Part shown: positions 19,531 through 29,545 of the stretch, piece after piece
Position numbering within the stretch: the stretch's first letter is position 1
Layout of the letters: each line of letters begins with the position of its first letter
NCBI GenBank assembly: GCA_003153505.1
Contig: PLZA01000031.1
Span: forward strand, 156,732 to 220,731
Length of the DNA: 64,000 nucleotides
Source of the DNA: Candidatus Dormiibacterota bacterium
Lineage (GTDB): Bacteria; Chloroflexota; Dormibacteria; Aeolococcales; Aeolococcaceae
Direction: 5' to 3'
Notes under the pieces: generated by a model
Database searches by the model: none
What the model saw: the letters and a program-made list of their open reading frames with translations, nothing else
Told to the model about the DNA's origin: nothing
Position numbers and translations under genes: made by a program

Positions 19531-20541
19531 TCACGTTTCCCGCAGGAGCAGCTCCGCGACCTGCACGGCATTGGTTGCGGCGCCCTTGCGAAGGTTGTCG
19601 GCACTGAAGAACAGCGCGATGCCGTGCTCGCGACCGGGATCACGCCGGATTCGTCCCACCTGGACGTCGTCACTGCCGGCGACCGACCGCGGCATCGGGT
19701 AACGCTGCGCCGCCGGATCGTCGACAACCGCGATGCCGGGCGAGGCGCGCAGCAGCACGCGTACCGCATCCGGGTCTGCCGGGCCTTCGAGCTCGATCCA
19801 GACCGCCGCACTGTGGCCGATCGCCACGGGGACCCGCACGGTGGTCACGCTCATCGCGAGCTCGGGCGCGTCGAGGACGCGCCGGGTCTCGGCGATGACC
19901 TTGACCTCCTCCTCGGTGTCGTCCCCTTGCATGGTCCAGCCACCGGGCACGACGTTGCCGTGGAGCACGTGCGGGTACACATGCGCGGTCGGCGCGAGGC
20001 CCGCAGCATCATCGCGTGCCTGGGCTTCGAGCTCGCCTGCCAGGCCGAGACCGGCGCCGGTGGCGGCCTGGTACGTCGCCGCGGTCACATGGCGGAGACC
20101 GTAGGCGCGTTGCAGCGGCGCGAGCACGATGGTGAGCGGGATCGCGACGCAGTTGGGGTTGGCCACGATGCCCCGATGCCGCCCCAGCGCGGCCGGGTTC
20201 ACCTCGGGAACGACCAGCGGCACGCTCGCGTCCATGCGATACGCGCTCGATTTATCGACGGCGACGCCGCCGGCATCGGCAACTCCCGGCGCATGACGGC
20301 GCGAGGTATCCGCCCCGGCCGCGAAGAAAACGATGTCCGCGCCGCGCAGCGCATCGCCGCTGAGCTCACGCACCTCGATGTCGCCGAGGTGTGTGCTCAC
20401 CCGCCGGCCCGCGCTGCGAGCGCTCGCGTAGAGCGACAGCGCCGACGCCGGGAAGGCGCGTTCGCCGAGGATGCGCACCAGCGTGCCCCCGGCGGCACCG
20501 GTCGCACCCACGACAGCGACGGCCGGTCGCTGAGACGCCAA
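19531..20541 (-). CDS. asd: Aspartate-semialdehyde dehydrogenase
   Basis: PAVAVVGATGAAGGTLVRILGERAFP; NPNCVAIPLTIVLAPLQ. TTG start inferred. Confidence 0.92.
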   Translation of the reverse strand: MASQRPAVAVVGATGAAGGTLVRILGERAFPASALSLYASARSAGRRVSTHLGDIEVRELSGDALRGADIVFFAAGADTSRRHAPGVADAGGVAVDKSSAYRMDASVPLVVPEVNPAALGRHRGIVANPNCVAIPLTIVLAPLQRAYGLRHVTAATYQAATGAGLGLAGELEAQARDDAAGLAPTAHVYPHVLHGNVVPGGWTMQGDDTEEEVKVIAETRRVLDAPELAMSVTTVRVPVAIGHSAAVWIELEGPADPDAVRVLLRASPGIAVVDDPAAQRYPMPRSVAGSDDVQVGRIRRDPGREHGIALFFSADNLRKGAATNAVQVAELLLRET

Positions 20542-20554
20542 AACCGGTGGCTCG

Positions 20555-22705
20555 CTACGCGGGCCCGCCGGCGCCGTTGCCCGCGGCTTCCTGCTGCTTG
20601 GACAGCTCGCGGATCGCCTCGCGACGGGAGAGGTTGACGCGACCCCGGTCATCGACCTCGATCACCTTGACCATGATCTCGTCGCCGATGTTGACGACGT
20701 CCTCGACCTTGTCGACATGGTGCTCGGCGAGCTGGCCGATCCGGACCAGACCCTCCTTCTTGGGCATGATCTCGACGAAGGCACCGAAGCCCATCAGGCG
20801 CGACACCTTGCCTTTGTAGATCCTGCCGATCTCGATGTCGTCGGTGAGGTCGTGGATCATGGCAACCGCCTGCTCGCGCGACGCTGCGTTTGCCGACGCG
20901 ATGAACACGCGACCGTCGTCCTCCACGTCGATCTGGGCACCCGTCTCCTCGACGATCTTGCGGATCATCTTGCCGCCCGGTCCGATCACGTCGCGAATCT
21001 TGTCGGGGTTGATATTGATGACCTCGATGCGTGGGGCCCACAGGCTCAGCTCGGTGCGCGGGGCGGCGAGTGCCTCGGACATCTTTCCGAGAATGTGGAG
21101 CCTGCCGACGCGGGCCTGCTCGAGCGCGCGCTCCATCAAGTCCCAGCTGAGGCCGCTGATCTTGCAGTCCATCTGCATGGCGGTGATCCCAGTGGCCGAG
21201 CCGGCGACCTTGAAGTCCATGTCGCCGAGCGCGTCCTCCATCCCCTGGATGTCGCTGAGGATCGCCGTGTGCTCGGCACCCTCGTCGGTGATCAGCCCCA
21301 TCGCGATGCCCGCGACAGGCGCCACCAGCGGAACGCCGGCGTCCATGAGGGCGAGGCAGGAGCCGCACACCGATGCCATCGAGGTCGAGCCGTTGCTCGA
21401 CAGGATCTCGGTGACGATGCGCACGACGTACGGGAATTTCTCGTCATCGGGCATCACGTTGTGGACCGCCCGCTCGGCGAGAGCGCCGTGGCCGATCTCG
21501 CGACGGCCCGGGGAACGCAGCGGCCTCGCCTCCCCGACCGAAAACGGCGGGAAGTTGTAATGGTGCATGAACCGCTTGAAGTTCTCGAGGCCGAGGCCGT
21601 CGATCTTCTGCTGATCCTGACCGGAACCGATGGTGACGACGGAGAGGGCCTGCGTCTGTCCGCGGGTGAACAGCGCCGAGCCGTGGGTGCGTGGCAGGAC
21701 GCCGACCTCGCACCAGATGGGACGGATCTCGTCCGTACGGCGTCCGTCCGGACGGATGCCTTCATGGAGGATCGCGGCGCGCACCGCCTTCTTGACCTCC
21801 GACTCATACGCCTTGCCGATGTCGGAGCGGGCGTCGGGGAAGCGCTCCTCGAGTGCTGACACGGTCTCCTGCTGGAGCGCATCGAGCGCCGCTTCGCGCG
21901 AAGCCTTGTCGGAGTTGCGCGCGGCGCCGGCGATCCGGGAGGCCACGTGCTCGTGCACGGCGGCAGTGATGTCCGGGGACACCTTCTGCGACGGGTAGCT
22001 CATGGCCGGCTTGCCGATCGAATCGTGCATCCCGCGTTGGAACTCGACGAGCTTGCGGATCTCGTCGTGCGCCATGCGCAGGGCGTCGAGCATCGTGTGC
22101 TCGGAGATCTGATGCGCCCCCGCCTCCACCATGACGATGGCGTCCCACGTGCCCGCGACGATCAGGTCGAGCGCGGACTCATTGATCTGCGTGAGAGTCG
22201 GGTTGAGCATCAGCTGCCCGTCGAGCATGCCGACGCGAACGCACGCCACCGGTCCGCCGTGCGGGATGCCGCTGATCTGCAGGGCGCAGGAGGCACCGGT
22301 GACGGCAAGCGTCGCGGGATCCTGTTCCTGGTCCGTGCTCAGCACGGTCGCGACGATCTGGACGTCGTTGCGGAAGTCCTTGGGGAAGAGCGGCCGCATC
22401 GGGCGGTCGATCATCCGGCTCGTGATGGTCGCAGCCTCGCTGGGCCTCCCCTCACGTCGAGGAAACGATCCCGGAATCCGACCCGCGGCGTAGAGCTTCT
22501 CTTCGTAGTCGCAGGTCAGCGGGAAGAAGTCGATGCCTTCGCGCGGCGCCTTGGAAGCGACCGCTGTGACCAGCAGCGCGGTGTCACCGAGGCGCAGCAT
22601 CACCGCGCCGTTCGCCTGCTCGGCGATGTAGCCGGTTTCGACGATCAGTCGCTTGCCGCAGAAGTCCGTTTCAAATGTTTTCTTGAGATTGTCGGGGATG
22701 GCCAC
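20555..22705 (-). CDS. pnp: Polyribonucleotide nucleotidyltransferase
   Basis: Two RNase PH domains, KH (INPDKIRDVIGPGGKMIRKIVEETGAQIDVEDDG) and S1 domain; GTG start with SD AGGAG. Confidence 0.97.
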   Translation of the reverse strand: MAIPDNLKKTFETDFCGKRLIVETGYIAEQANGAVMLRLGDTALLVTAVASKAPREGIDFFPLTCDYEEKLYAAGRIPGSFPRREGRPSEAATITSRMIDRPMRPLFPKDFRNDVQIVATVLSTDQEQDPATLAVTGASCALQISGIPHGGPVACVRVGMLDGQLMLNPTLTQINESALDLIVAGTWDAIVMVEAGAHQISEHTMLDALRMAHDEIRKLVEFQRGMHDSIGKPAMSYPSQKVSPDITAAVHEHVASRIAGAARNSDKASREAALDALQQETVSALEERFPDARSDIGKAYESEVKKAVRAAILHEGIRPDGRRTDEIRPIWCEVGVLPRTHGSALFTRGQTQALSVVTIGSGQDQQKIDGLGLENFKRFMHHYNFPPFSVGEARPLRSPGRREIGHGALAERAVHNVMPDDEKFPYVVRIVTEILSSNGSTSMASVCGSCLALMDAGVPLVAPVAGIAMGLITDEGAEHTAILSDIQGMEDALGDMDFKVAGSATGITAMQMDCKISGLSWDLMERALEQARVGRLHILGKMSEALAAPRTELSLWAPRIEVININPDKIRDVIGPGGKMIRKIVEETGAQIDVEDDGRVFIASANAASREQAVAMIHDLTDDIEIGRIYKGKVSRLMGFGAFVEIMPKKEGLVRIGQLAEHHVDKVEDVVNIGDEIMVKVIEVDDRGRVNLSRREAIRELSKQQEAAGNGAGGPA

Positions 22706-22763
22706 GCGTGTCTCCTGGTGGTGACCCGCGCCGGAGCAACTCCGCTTCGCCGCGCTCGACAGC

Positions 22764-22853
22764 GGTGAGGTGTTGGGGACTGGGCATCAGGGCTTGCGGC
22801 TCGCGCTGGAGCTGCGGCACCGCTTCCTGATACACGGACCCCAACGTCTCACC
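22764..22853 (-). promoter_or_regulatory. pnp leader stem-loop (candidate RNase processing/autoregulation site)
   Basis: Minus-strand arms GGTGAGACGTTGGGG (22839-22853) and CCCCAACACCTCACC (22764-22778): 13 of 15 paired; inner ATCAGG/CCTGAT also pair. Confidence 0.6.
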
Positions 22854-22940
22854 TGTGAGTGCGACGTCGCCGGAATGTGCCGGCACCGGGTCGGTTGATG
22901 GTGTGTGTTTCTTGGGTCTGATTCGTGGCCGCGACTGACA

Positions 22941-23207
22941 CTATCGGCGCAGACCGAGGCGCCCGATCAGTGCGCGGTAGCGCTCGACGTCAGTTCCCGA
23001 CAGGTAGTCGAGCAACCGGCGGCGCTGGCCGACAAGCTTGAGCAACCCGCGGCGCGACGCATGGTCTTTGGGGTGATCGCGAAGGTGTTCGGTGAGCGAG
23101 CTGATACGTTCAGACAGCACTGCCACCTGGACCTCGGTGGAGCCGGTGTCCGTTTCGTGGCGCCGATGCTCCGCGATTATCTCGGATTTGGATCTGACGA
23201 TTGGCAC
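22941..23207 (-). CDS. rpsO: 30S ribosomal protein S15
   Basis: [63 protein letters not shown]. Confidence 0.96.
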   Translation of the reverse strand: MPIVRSKSEIIAEHRRHETDTGSTEVQVAVLSERISSLTEHLRDHPKDHASRRGLLKLVGQRRRLLDYLSGTDVERYRALIGRLGLRR

Positions 23208-23235
23208 GATTGTTCGCCGCAAGTCTAACAGGAGA

Positions 23236-24186
23236 TCAACCATCAGCGGCCTGCGCCAGGCGCGGGCACACAAGGGTGAGCGCCCCGGGGATGCACGTGA
23301 CCGTGGCCGGAGTCGTCCCAACCTGCTCTCCCTCGACATCGAAGAGCATCGGCGCACCGTCGCACGACACCCGCACCACTCGAGCGCGATGGACCTCGAC
23401 CTCGTGGCGTGCGACATGCCGGCCCCGGTACAGCGAGGGGATTCCGGTGAGCGCGCGAAGCCGCCCCGTCTCACCGATGATGACCACGTCGAACCGGCCA
23501 TCATCGAGCTTGGCACCGGGCGCGACGCGCATCCCGCCGCCGAAATACTGGCCGTTGGCAACCACGACGCTTCGAACGTCGCGCTCGATGCGTATTCCAT
23601 CGACATCGATGCGTGCGATGCGTGAAACGTACCCGAGCAGCGTGGTGAGGGAGGTGCCCAGAAATATCGCGCTCCCGCGGATGCCTCCCCCCTTGTGAAC
23701 ACTCCTGTTGACGCGCGCCACCACCTCGCCGCCCATGCCGCAGTCGGCGATGTTGATGAAGAAGCGCGAGCGGCCATCCGCGAAATCAATGCGTCCGGCG
23801 TCGATCCGGCGGCTCGACCTCGAGGCGATGAGACGCGCTGCGCCGTCCAGGTCGGCGGGAATCCCGACGGCCCTCCGGAAGTCGCCGCCGGTGCCGCTCG
23901 GGAGCAGGGCGAGCACGGCGTCGGAGCCGATCGGCGTCCCCTCAGCATCGAAGAAGCCGTTGACGACCTCGTTGAGGGTGCCGTCGCCGCCCACGACGAC
24001 GATGGTGCGGTACCCGCCGGCCAGAGCGGCGCGAACAGCCCCGGTGGCCTCGCCCGCCGCTTCGGTGATATGCAGATCGAAGGTCACCCCCGCGCCACGC
24101 AGCGCCGCGGCGGTCGCCGGCCAGTCGCGATGCGTGCGGCCACCGGCGCTCGCCGGGTTCATGACCAGGAATGCGGCCGCGGTCAC
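23236..24186 (-). CDS. Diacylglycerol/lipid kinase family protein
   Basis: [44 protein letters not shown]. Confidence 0.92.
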   Translation of the reverse strand: MTAAAFLVMNPASAGGRTHRDWPATAAALRGAGVTFDLHITEAAGEATGAVRAALAGGYRTIVVVGGDGTLNEVVNGFFDAEGTPIGSDAVLALLPSGTGGDFRRAVGIPADLDGAARLIASRSSRRIDAGRIDFADGRSRFFINIADCGMGGEVVARVNRSVHKGGGIRGSAIFLGTSLTTLLGYVSRIARIDVDGIRIERDVRSVVVANGQYFGGGMRVAPGAKLDDGRFDVVIIGETGRLRALTGIPSLYRGRHVARHEVEVHRARVVRVSCDGAPMLFDVEGEQVGTTPATVTCIPGALTLVCPRLAQAADG

Positions 24187-25121
24187 GAGGGAGGCGAGGA
24201 TCGCCGCGCGATGTCCCGAGTGTGCTCGATGTCGCGAGCCATTGCCGCCTTGAGCGCGGCAATCGAGCTGAACGCACGCTCGGAGCGCAGCCGTCGGACC
24301 AGTGCGAGTCGCACCGAACGCCCGTACAGGTCGCCGGCGAAGTCAAGCACATGTGCCTCGACGGTCACCGACCCGCCGCCGAATGTCGGCCGAGTGCCGA
24401 TCCCGGTCGCAGCCGTGCGCCATCCTTCGCCGAAGTTCAACCAGCCTGTGTAGACGCCCGCCAGGGGAATGCATCGCGTGGGGTCGACGCTCAGGTTGGC
24501 CGTGGGCACACCCATGCCGGCGCCGCGACCCTCGCCCCGTTCGACGATCCCCTCCAGCACGTAGGGGCGCCCGAGCATCGAGATCGCATCAGAGAAGGTC
24601 CCCCCGGCAACGGCCTCCCTGACCCGCCCCGACGATACCGGCAGGCCGTCTCGTTTCGCCGGCGCGACCGTGCTCACCGTGAAGCCCCTGTCCCGGCCGA
24701 GACGTGCCAGCACCGCCAGGTTGCCCTCACGCCCGCGCCCCAGGGCAAAGCCGGGCCCCACCATGAGCAGGCGCATGCCCAGGCGTTCGACGAGGGTGGT
24801 CGCGAATCGATCGGCACTCCAGCCACTCAACTCGCGCGTGAAGGGGATGACCACCACTCGATCGATACCGGATTGACGGAGCAGGTCGAGTCGGTTGTCA
24901 AGGCTGCAGAGCAGGGGCGGGCACCCCGACGGGTCGACGACGCACCGCGGATGCGGATCGAAGGTCACCGCGACCGCGCGCCGGCGACCGCGTTCTGCGG
25001 CGCTCCGGACTCGCCCGAGCAGGCGTTGGTGCCCGATGTGGACGCCGTCGAAGCTGCCGATCGTCACCACCGACCCTGGGCCGCCCGCCTCTCCCGCGGG
25101 GAACTCATGGAGCAGTTCCAT
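24183..25121 (-). CDS. ribF: Bifunctional riboflavin kinase/FAD synthetase
   Basis: VVTIGSFDGVHIGHQRLLGRV; C-terminal GVPTANLSVDPTRCIPLAGVYTGW. Confidence 0.95.
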   Translation of the reverse strand: MELLHEFPAGEAGGPGSVVTIGSFDGVHIGHQRLLGRVRSAAERGRRRAVAVTFDPHPRCVVDPSGCPPLLCSLDNRLDLLRQSGIDRVVVIPFTRELSGWSADRFATTLVERLGMRLLMVGPGFALGRGREGNLAVLARLGRDRGFTVSTVAPAKRDGLPVSSGRVREAVAGGTFSDAISMLGRPYVLEGIVERGEGRGAGMGVPTANLSVDPTRCIPLAGVYTGWLNFGEGWRTAATGIGTRPTFGGGSVTVEAHVLDFAGDLYGRSVRLALVRRLRSERAFSSIAALKAAMARDIEHTRDIARRSSPPS

Positions 25122-25127
25122 CGCGTC

Positions 25128-26069
25128 TCAGCCGGCCAGCACCTTGGTCGGACGGAGCAGGCCGCCGTTCAGCTCTCCGATGCCGATCAGCTCGCCGGTG
25201 GGGTCGTGCATCCGGCATTCCCCCGCGACGTCGGGGAGGACTGCCCGCGGGAGCCACACCGACTGGCCGCGCCGAAGCTGCTGCACCTGCGCCGGTCCGA
25301 GATTGACCACGGGAAGGTGCGCCACCGCGACGTCCGGCGGCAGGAGCGCGAGCCAGGGGTCGTCGAGCGCGCCGAGCTGGTCGAGCGTGATCGAATCGGC
25401 GAGCCGGAGGGGCCCGTAGCTCGTCCGGGAGAGCCAGCCGAGGAGCCCACCCGTGCCGAGCACGTCGCCGAGGTCGGCGGCGAGGACGCGCATGTACGCT
25501 CCCTTGCCGCTGACGACCACGATCTCGGCTTCCGCGACTGCGCCCGGCCGGAAATCGACCAGCTCCGCTGAGTAGATGGTGACTCGACGTGGCTCGCGGA
25601 CCACCTCCTCGCCCGCACGGGCAAGCTCGTACAGGTGCCTGCCCTCGTGCCTCACCGCAGAGTGCATCGGTGGGATCTGGTCGATCTCGCCGACGAAGGG
25701 CGTGAGCGCAGCACGAACCTGGTCTGCCGACAGCGTCCCGGCGTCGGCGCCCGCAACCACCACCCCCTCGGTGTCGCAGGTGTCGCTCCGCTCGCCCAGA
25801 CGGACGATGCAGTGATAGGTCTTGGGCTGGGCGTGGAAGTAGTCGACGAATCGAGTGGTGCGTCCCACGCAGATCGGCAGCAACCCGGTCGCGGTGGGAT
25901 CGAGCGTCCCGGCGTGACCGACGCGTCGCTCGCCCAGGATGCGCCGGACCTGGCGGACGGCATCGAATGACGTGATCCCAGCGGGTTTGTCGAGGGGGAG
26001 CACGCCTCCTCTGCGCGCGACCGCCGACCCGGGGCGAGGGCCGGCGCCCGGCGCGGCGACTCCGGTCAC
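25128..26069 (-). CDS. truB: tRNA pseudouridine(55) synthase
   Basis: LPLDKPAGITSFDAVRQVRRILGERRVGHAGTLDPTATGLLPICVGRTTR. Confidence 0.96.
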   Translation of the reverse strand: MTGVAAPGAGPRPGSAVARRGGVLPLDKPAGITSFDAVRQVRRILGERRVGHAGTLDPTATGLLPICVGRTTRFVDYFHAQPKTYHCIVRLGERSDTCDTEGVVVAGADAGTLSADQVRAALTPFVGEIDQIPPMHSAVRHEGRHLYELARAGEEVVREPRRVTIYSAELVDFRPGAVAEAEIVVVSGKGAYMRVLAADLGDVLGTGGLLGWLSRTSYGPLRLADSITLDQLGALDDPWLALLPPDVAVAHLPVVNLGPAQVQQLRRGQSVWLPRAVLPDVAGECRMHDPTGELIGIGELNGGLLRPTKVLAG

Positions 26070-27067
26070 CCTGCTGAGTCGATCAACCGGCGAGCCACCT
26101 CGAGCACCTTCCGCTCCGCGATGGGGAGCGGGTCTCCGAACTCGGCACCCGCGGCGCGACGGTGACCTCCACCTCCGAATGGCGTGCAGACCTCGGTGGC
26201 ATCGATCGGGTCACGGCTGCGCACGCTGATCTTGGTTCGGTCGGCTGAATGCTCCTTGAAGAGAATTGCAATCTGCATCGAGGCAATGCTCTGGAGCGCG
26301 TCGATGATGCCCTCTGCATCCTGCAGGTCGGCTCCGGTCTCCTCGAGCATGGGCGCGGTGACCTCGGACCAGAGCAGGCGGCCGTCCATCTCGGAGTGCA
26401 TGCGTGCGATCGCCAGGCCTTCAAGACGTACCTGGGCGAGGGAGCGCGACTTGTAGCTCTTGAGCGCGACCCAACCCGGGTCGGCCCCGGCGGCGACGAG
26501 TGCGGCTCCGAGGCGGAGGGACGCCTCAGTCGTGTTCTCGTGCCGGAATCCGCCGGTGTCGGTGAACAGTGCGGCGTAGAGGTTGGTCGCGACCGCGGGG
26601 TTCAACGGGATGCCGAGCTCGCGAAGCAGCCCGTAGATCACCTGGCCGGTCGCGCTCGCCGATGCGTCGACGAGGTTGATCGTGCCGAATGCGGTGTTGC
26701 TCCAGTGGTGGTCGATGTTGACGACCGTGCTCGCGTTTTCGACTTCGCGGCGGCGCTCACCGAAGCGACCCAGCGTGGCGCAGTCGAAGGTGAAGACCGT
26801 TTCACCGAGGGGCGCTCCACCGGTCTCAACCGTCTCGAAGCCCGCCAGGTGCTCGAGTAGCCGGGGCAGGGGCTCGGGAACGACGACTCGAACATCGCGT
26901 CCCCTCGTGCGCAGTGCGATGGCGAAACCCAGGGCGGAGCCGAGGCTGTCGGCGTCGGCGTCCTTGTGCGCAAGACACGTGATCTGTGCCGTGCCGTCGA
27001 TGATCTGGCGGATCGGGTCGACGACGTCCTCGAGGCGCGGCCACGCGGCGGGGGCGGCGACGGTCAT
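26066..27067 (-). CDS. nrnA: DHH-family phosphoesterase (NrnA-like)
   Basis: HKDADADSLGSALGFAIAL; VNIDHHWSNTAFG; FGGGGHRRAAGAEF. Confidence 0.92.
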   Translation of the reverse strand: MTVAAPAAWPRLEDVVDPIRQIIDGTAQITCLAHKDADADSLGSALGFAIALRTRGRDVRVVVPEPLPRLLEHLAGFETVETGGAPLGETVFTFDCATLGRFGERRREVENASTVVNIDHHWSNTAFGTINLVDASASATGQVIYGLLRELGIPLNPAVATNLYAALFTDTGGFRHENTTEASLRLGAALVAAGADPGWVALKSYKSRSLAQVRLEGLAIARMHSEMDGRLLWSEVTAPMLEETGADLQDAEGIIDALQSIASMQIAILFKEHSADRTKISVRSRDPIDATEVCTPFGGGGHRRAAGAEFGDPLPIAERKVLEVARRLIDSAG

Positions 27068-27462
27068 TCGGGAACCTCCACGGCAGCCTCGGCGGGGCGG
27101 TCACCGGCGAGTTCTCTGAGGAGCGTGCTCACCCTCACGCTGTACGCGATCGACTCATCGAGCTCGAAGTGGAGTCGGGGGATACTCCGCAGATTCTCGA
27201 GCCGCCTGCCCAGTTGAGCACGAAGGAACCCCTCGGCGTGTCCGAGTGCCTCGACGACGTTCTGGCGGTCGGCATCATCGCCGAGTGCGCTCACGGCGAG
27301 CCACGCCTCGCGGAGGTCCGGGCTCACCCGGACACGTGAGATCGACGCCAGTCGGACCCTCGGATCCTTGATGCCGCTGAGCATCATGGCCGAGATCTCC
27401 TCACGGAGCTGCTCGCCCACCCGCTCGCGACGCGGGCTGCGAGCCCCGGGGCGAAGCGTCAT
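27064..27462 (-). CDS. rbfA: Ribosome-binding factor A
   Basis: RRERVGEQLREEISAMMLSGIKDPRVRLASISRVRVSPDLREAWLAVS; infB-rbfA context. Confidence 0.92.
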   Translation of the reverse strand: MTLRPGARSPRRERVGEQLREEISAMMLSGIKDPRVRLASISRVRVSPDLREAWLAVSALGDDADRQNVVEALGHAEGFLRAQLGRRLENLRSIPRLHFELDESIAYSVRVSTLLRELAGDRPAEAAVEVPE

Positions 27463-29258
27463 GCGTTCTGCTGCTCCATCGTGAAGGCTTCCAGGATGTC
27501 TCCCTCGTGGAAATCGCTGAAGTCGGCGAGCGTGATGCCGCAGTCGTATCCGTGGGTGACCTCGCGGACGTCGTCCTTGAAGCGCTTGAGCGCGTCGATG
27601 CGGCTCTGGGCGATCTCCTTCGAATCACGCAGGACGCGGCACGTCGCATTTCTCGTGATCCTGCCGTCGAGGACGTGGGAGCCCGCGATCGCCGGCTTGC
27701 CATCGACCTGATAGACGCGCCGAACCTCGGCACGGCCCTGGGTGACTTCGATCATGGTGGGCTGATAGAGGCCCTTGACGGCCTTCTCGATGTCATCGGT
27801 CACCTGGTAGACGACGTCGTAGAAGCGGACGTCGACTCCCTGCTCCTCTGCGGCCGCGCGAGCATGGTCGTCGGGACGCACGTTGAAGCCGATCACGATC
27901 GCGTCGGTGACGGCCGCGAGGTTGACGTCGGATTCGCTCACGGCGCCGACGCCTTCACCGACCACCTTGATCTTCACGGTCGGGTCTTCGATCTGGGTGA
28001 CCTGGCTACGGAGCGCTTCGAGCGAGCCGTTCGCCTCGGCCTTGAGGACGAGGTTGAGGCTCTTCATCTCCCCATCGGAGATGTTCTGCGCCAGGTCCGC
28101 GAGCGTGATGCGACGAACCGGTTGCGCCAAGCGCTGCTTCTCGGCGAACCCGCGCTGCTCAGCCTTCGAGCGTGCGCCGCGCTCGGTCTCGACCACCTCG
28201 AAGATTTCCCCGGCCATCAAGACGTCGGAGAGCCCGGTGACCACGACCGGTGTGCTCGGCCCGGCTTCCTTGACGCGCTTGCCGGTGTCGTCGATGAGCG
28301 CGCGCACCTTGCCGAATGCGGAGCCTGCGACGAGGTTGTCGCCCACACGGAGTGTGCCGTTCTGCACCACCAGGGTTGCGATAGCGCCACGACCACGTTC
28401 GAGGTGGGAATCGATCACGGTGCCGACGGCGCGCCCGTTGGGATCTGCCTTCGGCTCGACCAAGATATCGGAGACGGTGAGCACGCTCTCGAGAAGTTCA
28501 TCGATACCTTCCCCGGTCCTGGCGCTGGTCCTCACCACCGGCACATCGCCGCCGTAGGGCTGCTCGGCAACGACGCCGCGCTCAGCTAGCTGCTGGAGCG
28601 CGCGATCGGGGTTCACTCCGTCCTTGTCGATCTTGTTCATCGCCACGACGATCGGTACACCCGCGGCGTGGATGTGCTGGATGGCCTCCTCGGTTTGCGG
28701 CATGACCCCGTCATCGGCGGCCACGACCAGGATCGCCACGTCGGTCACGTCCGCTCCGCGGGCGCGCATCGCCGTGAAAGCCGCATGGCCCGGGGTGTCG
28801 ATAAACGTGATCAGGCGGCCGTTGCGCTCGACCTGGTATGCGCTGATCACCTGGGTGATCCCGCCGGCCTCGCCTGCGGCAACCTTGGTCTTGCGGACCG
28901 CGTCCAGGAGCGATGTCTTGCCATGATCGACATGGCCGAGCACGGCCACGATTGGCGGCCGGGGGACCAGCGTCCCCGGAGCGGCGTTGGAGAGATCGAT
29001 CAAGGGGTGTTTGCGCCGCCCTGCGGCAGGCGAGTTGTCCTTGTCCTGCTCCGCGACCGCATCCTCGGACTCAGCTTCGAAGCCGAAGTGGTCGGCGGCC
29101 AGGGCCGCGGTGTCGAAGTCGACCGTCTGGTTGAGCGCGGCCATGACGCCATTGCTCATCAGGTACTTGATCAGCTGGGGGCCCGACACTTCGAGGCGCT
29201 CGGCGAGCTCAGCGACCGTGAGACCTGCCGGAAGGGTGACTTTCTTGACCGTGGCTAT
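27459..29258 (-). CDS. infB: Translation initiation factor IF-2, apparent ATA start overlapping the ylxR stop
   Basis: [33 protein letters not shown]. Upstream frame encodes IF2[45 protein letters not shown]. First canonical start (GTG 29189) cuts IF2N. SD GGAGGA 6 nt before ATA. Confidence 0.9.
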   Translation of the reverse strand: MATVKKVTLPAGLTVAELAERLEVSGPQLIKYLMSNGVMAALNQTVDFDTAALAADHFGFEAESEDAVAEQDKDNSPAAGRRKHPLIDLSNAAPGTLVPRPPIVAVLGHVDHGKTSLLDAVRKTKVAAGEAGGITQVISAYQVERNGRLITFIDTPGHAAFTAMRARGADVTDVAILVVAADDGVMPQTEEAIQHIHAAGVPIVVAMNKIDKDGVNPDRALQQLAERGVVAEQPYGGDVPVVRTSARTGEGIDELLESVLTVSDILVEPKADPNGRAVGTVIDSHLERGRGAIATLVVQNGTLRVGDNLVAGSAFGKVRALIDDTGKRVKEAGPSTPVVVTGLSDVLMAGEIFEVVETERGARSKAEQRGFAEKQRLAQPVRRITLADLAQNISDGEMKSLNLVLKAEANGSLEALRSQVTQIEDPTVKIKVVGEGVGAVSESDVNLAAVTDAIVIGFNVRPDDHARAAAEEQGVDVRFYDVVYQVTDDIEKAVKGLYQPTMIEVTQGRAEVRRVYQVDGKPAIAGSHVLDGRITRNATCRVLRDSKEIAQSRIDALKRFKDDVREVTHGYDCGITLADFSDFHEGDILEAFTMEQQNA

Positions 29259-29545
29259 GTCGATTCCTCCGTGACGAGCTCCCGCAACGCTGCGGCGAGG
29301 GTGGGCTCGTCGATTACATCATCCCCGACCCGCAGCGAGCGCGCCAGAGATCGGTGGCGCCGTGACTGGCGCAGACAGGTGATACCCGTTTCCCGGCAGA
29401 GATACGCGCCGCGGCCGGGAAAGCGTCCAGACAGGTCAAGGGTAACCCGCCCGGAGGCAGCGATGACCGCCAGTCTTACCAACTCGGCCTTCGGCCGGAC
29501 CAACCGGCAGCCGGCGCACGTCCGCAGCGGCGTGGCGCCACTCAT
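29255..29545 (-). CDS. ylxR: YlxR family RNA-binding protein
   Basis: LRTCAGCRLVRPKAELVRLAV..GRFPGRGAYLCRE; between nusA and infB. Confidence 0.9.
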   Translation of the reverse strand: MSGATPLRTCAGCRLVRPKAELVRLAVIAASGRVTLDLSGRFPGRGAYLCRETGITCLRQSRRHRSLARSLRVGDDVIDEPTLAAALRELVTEEST

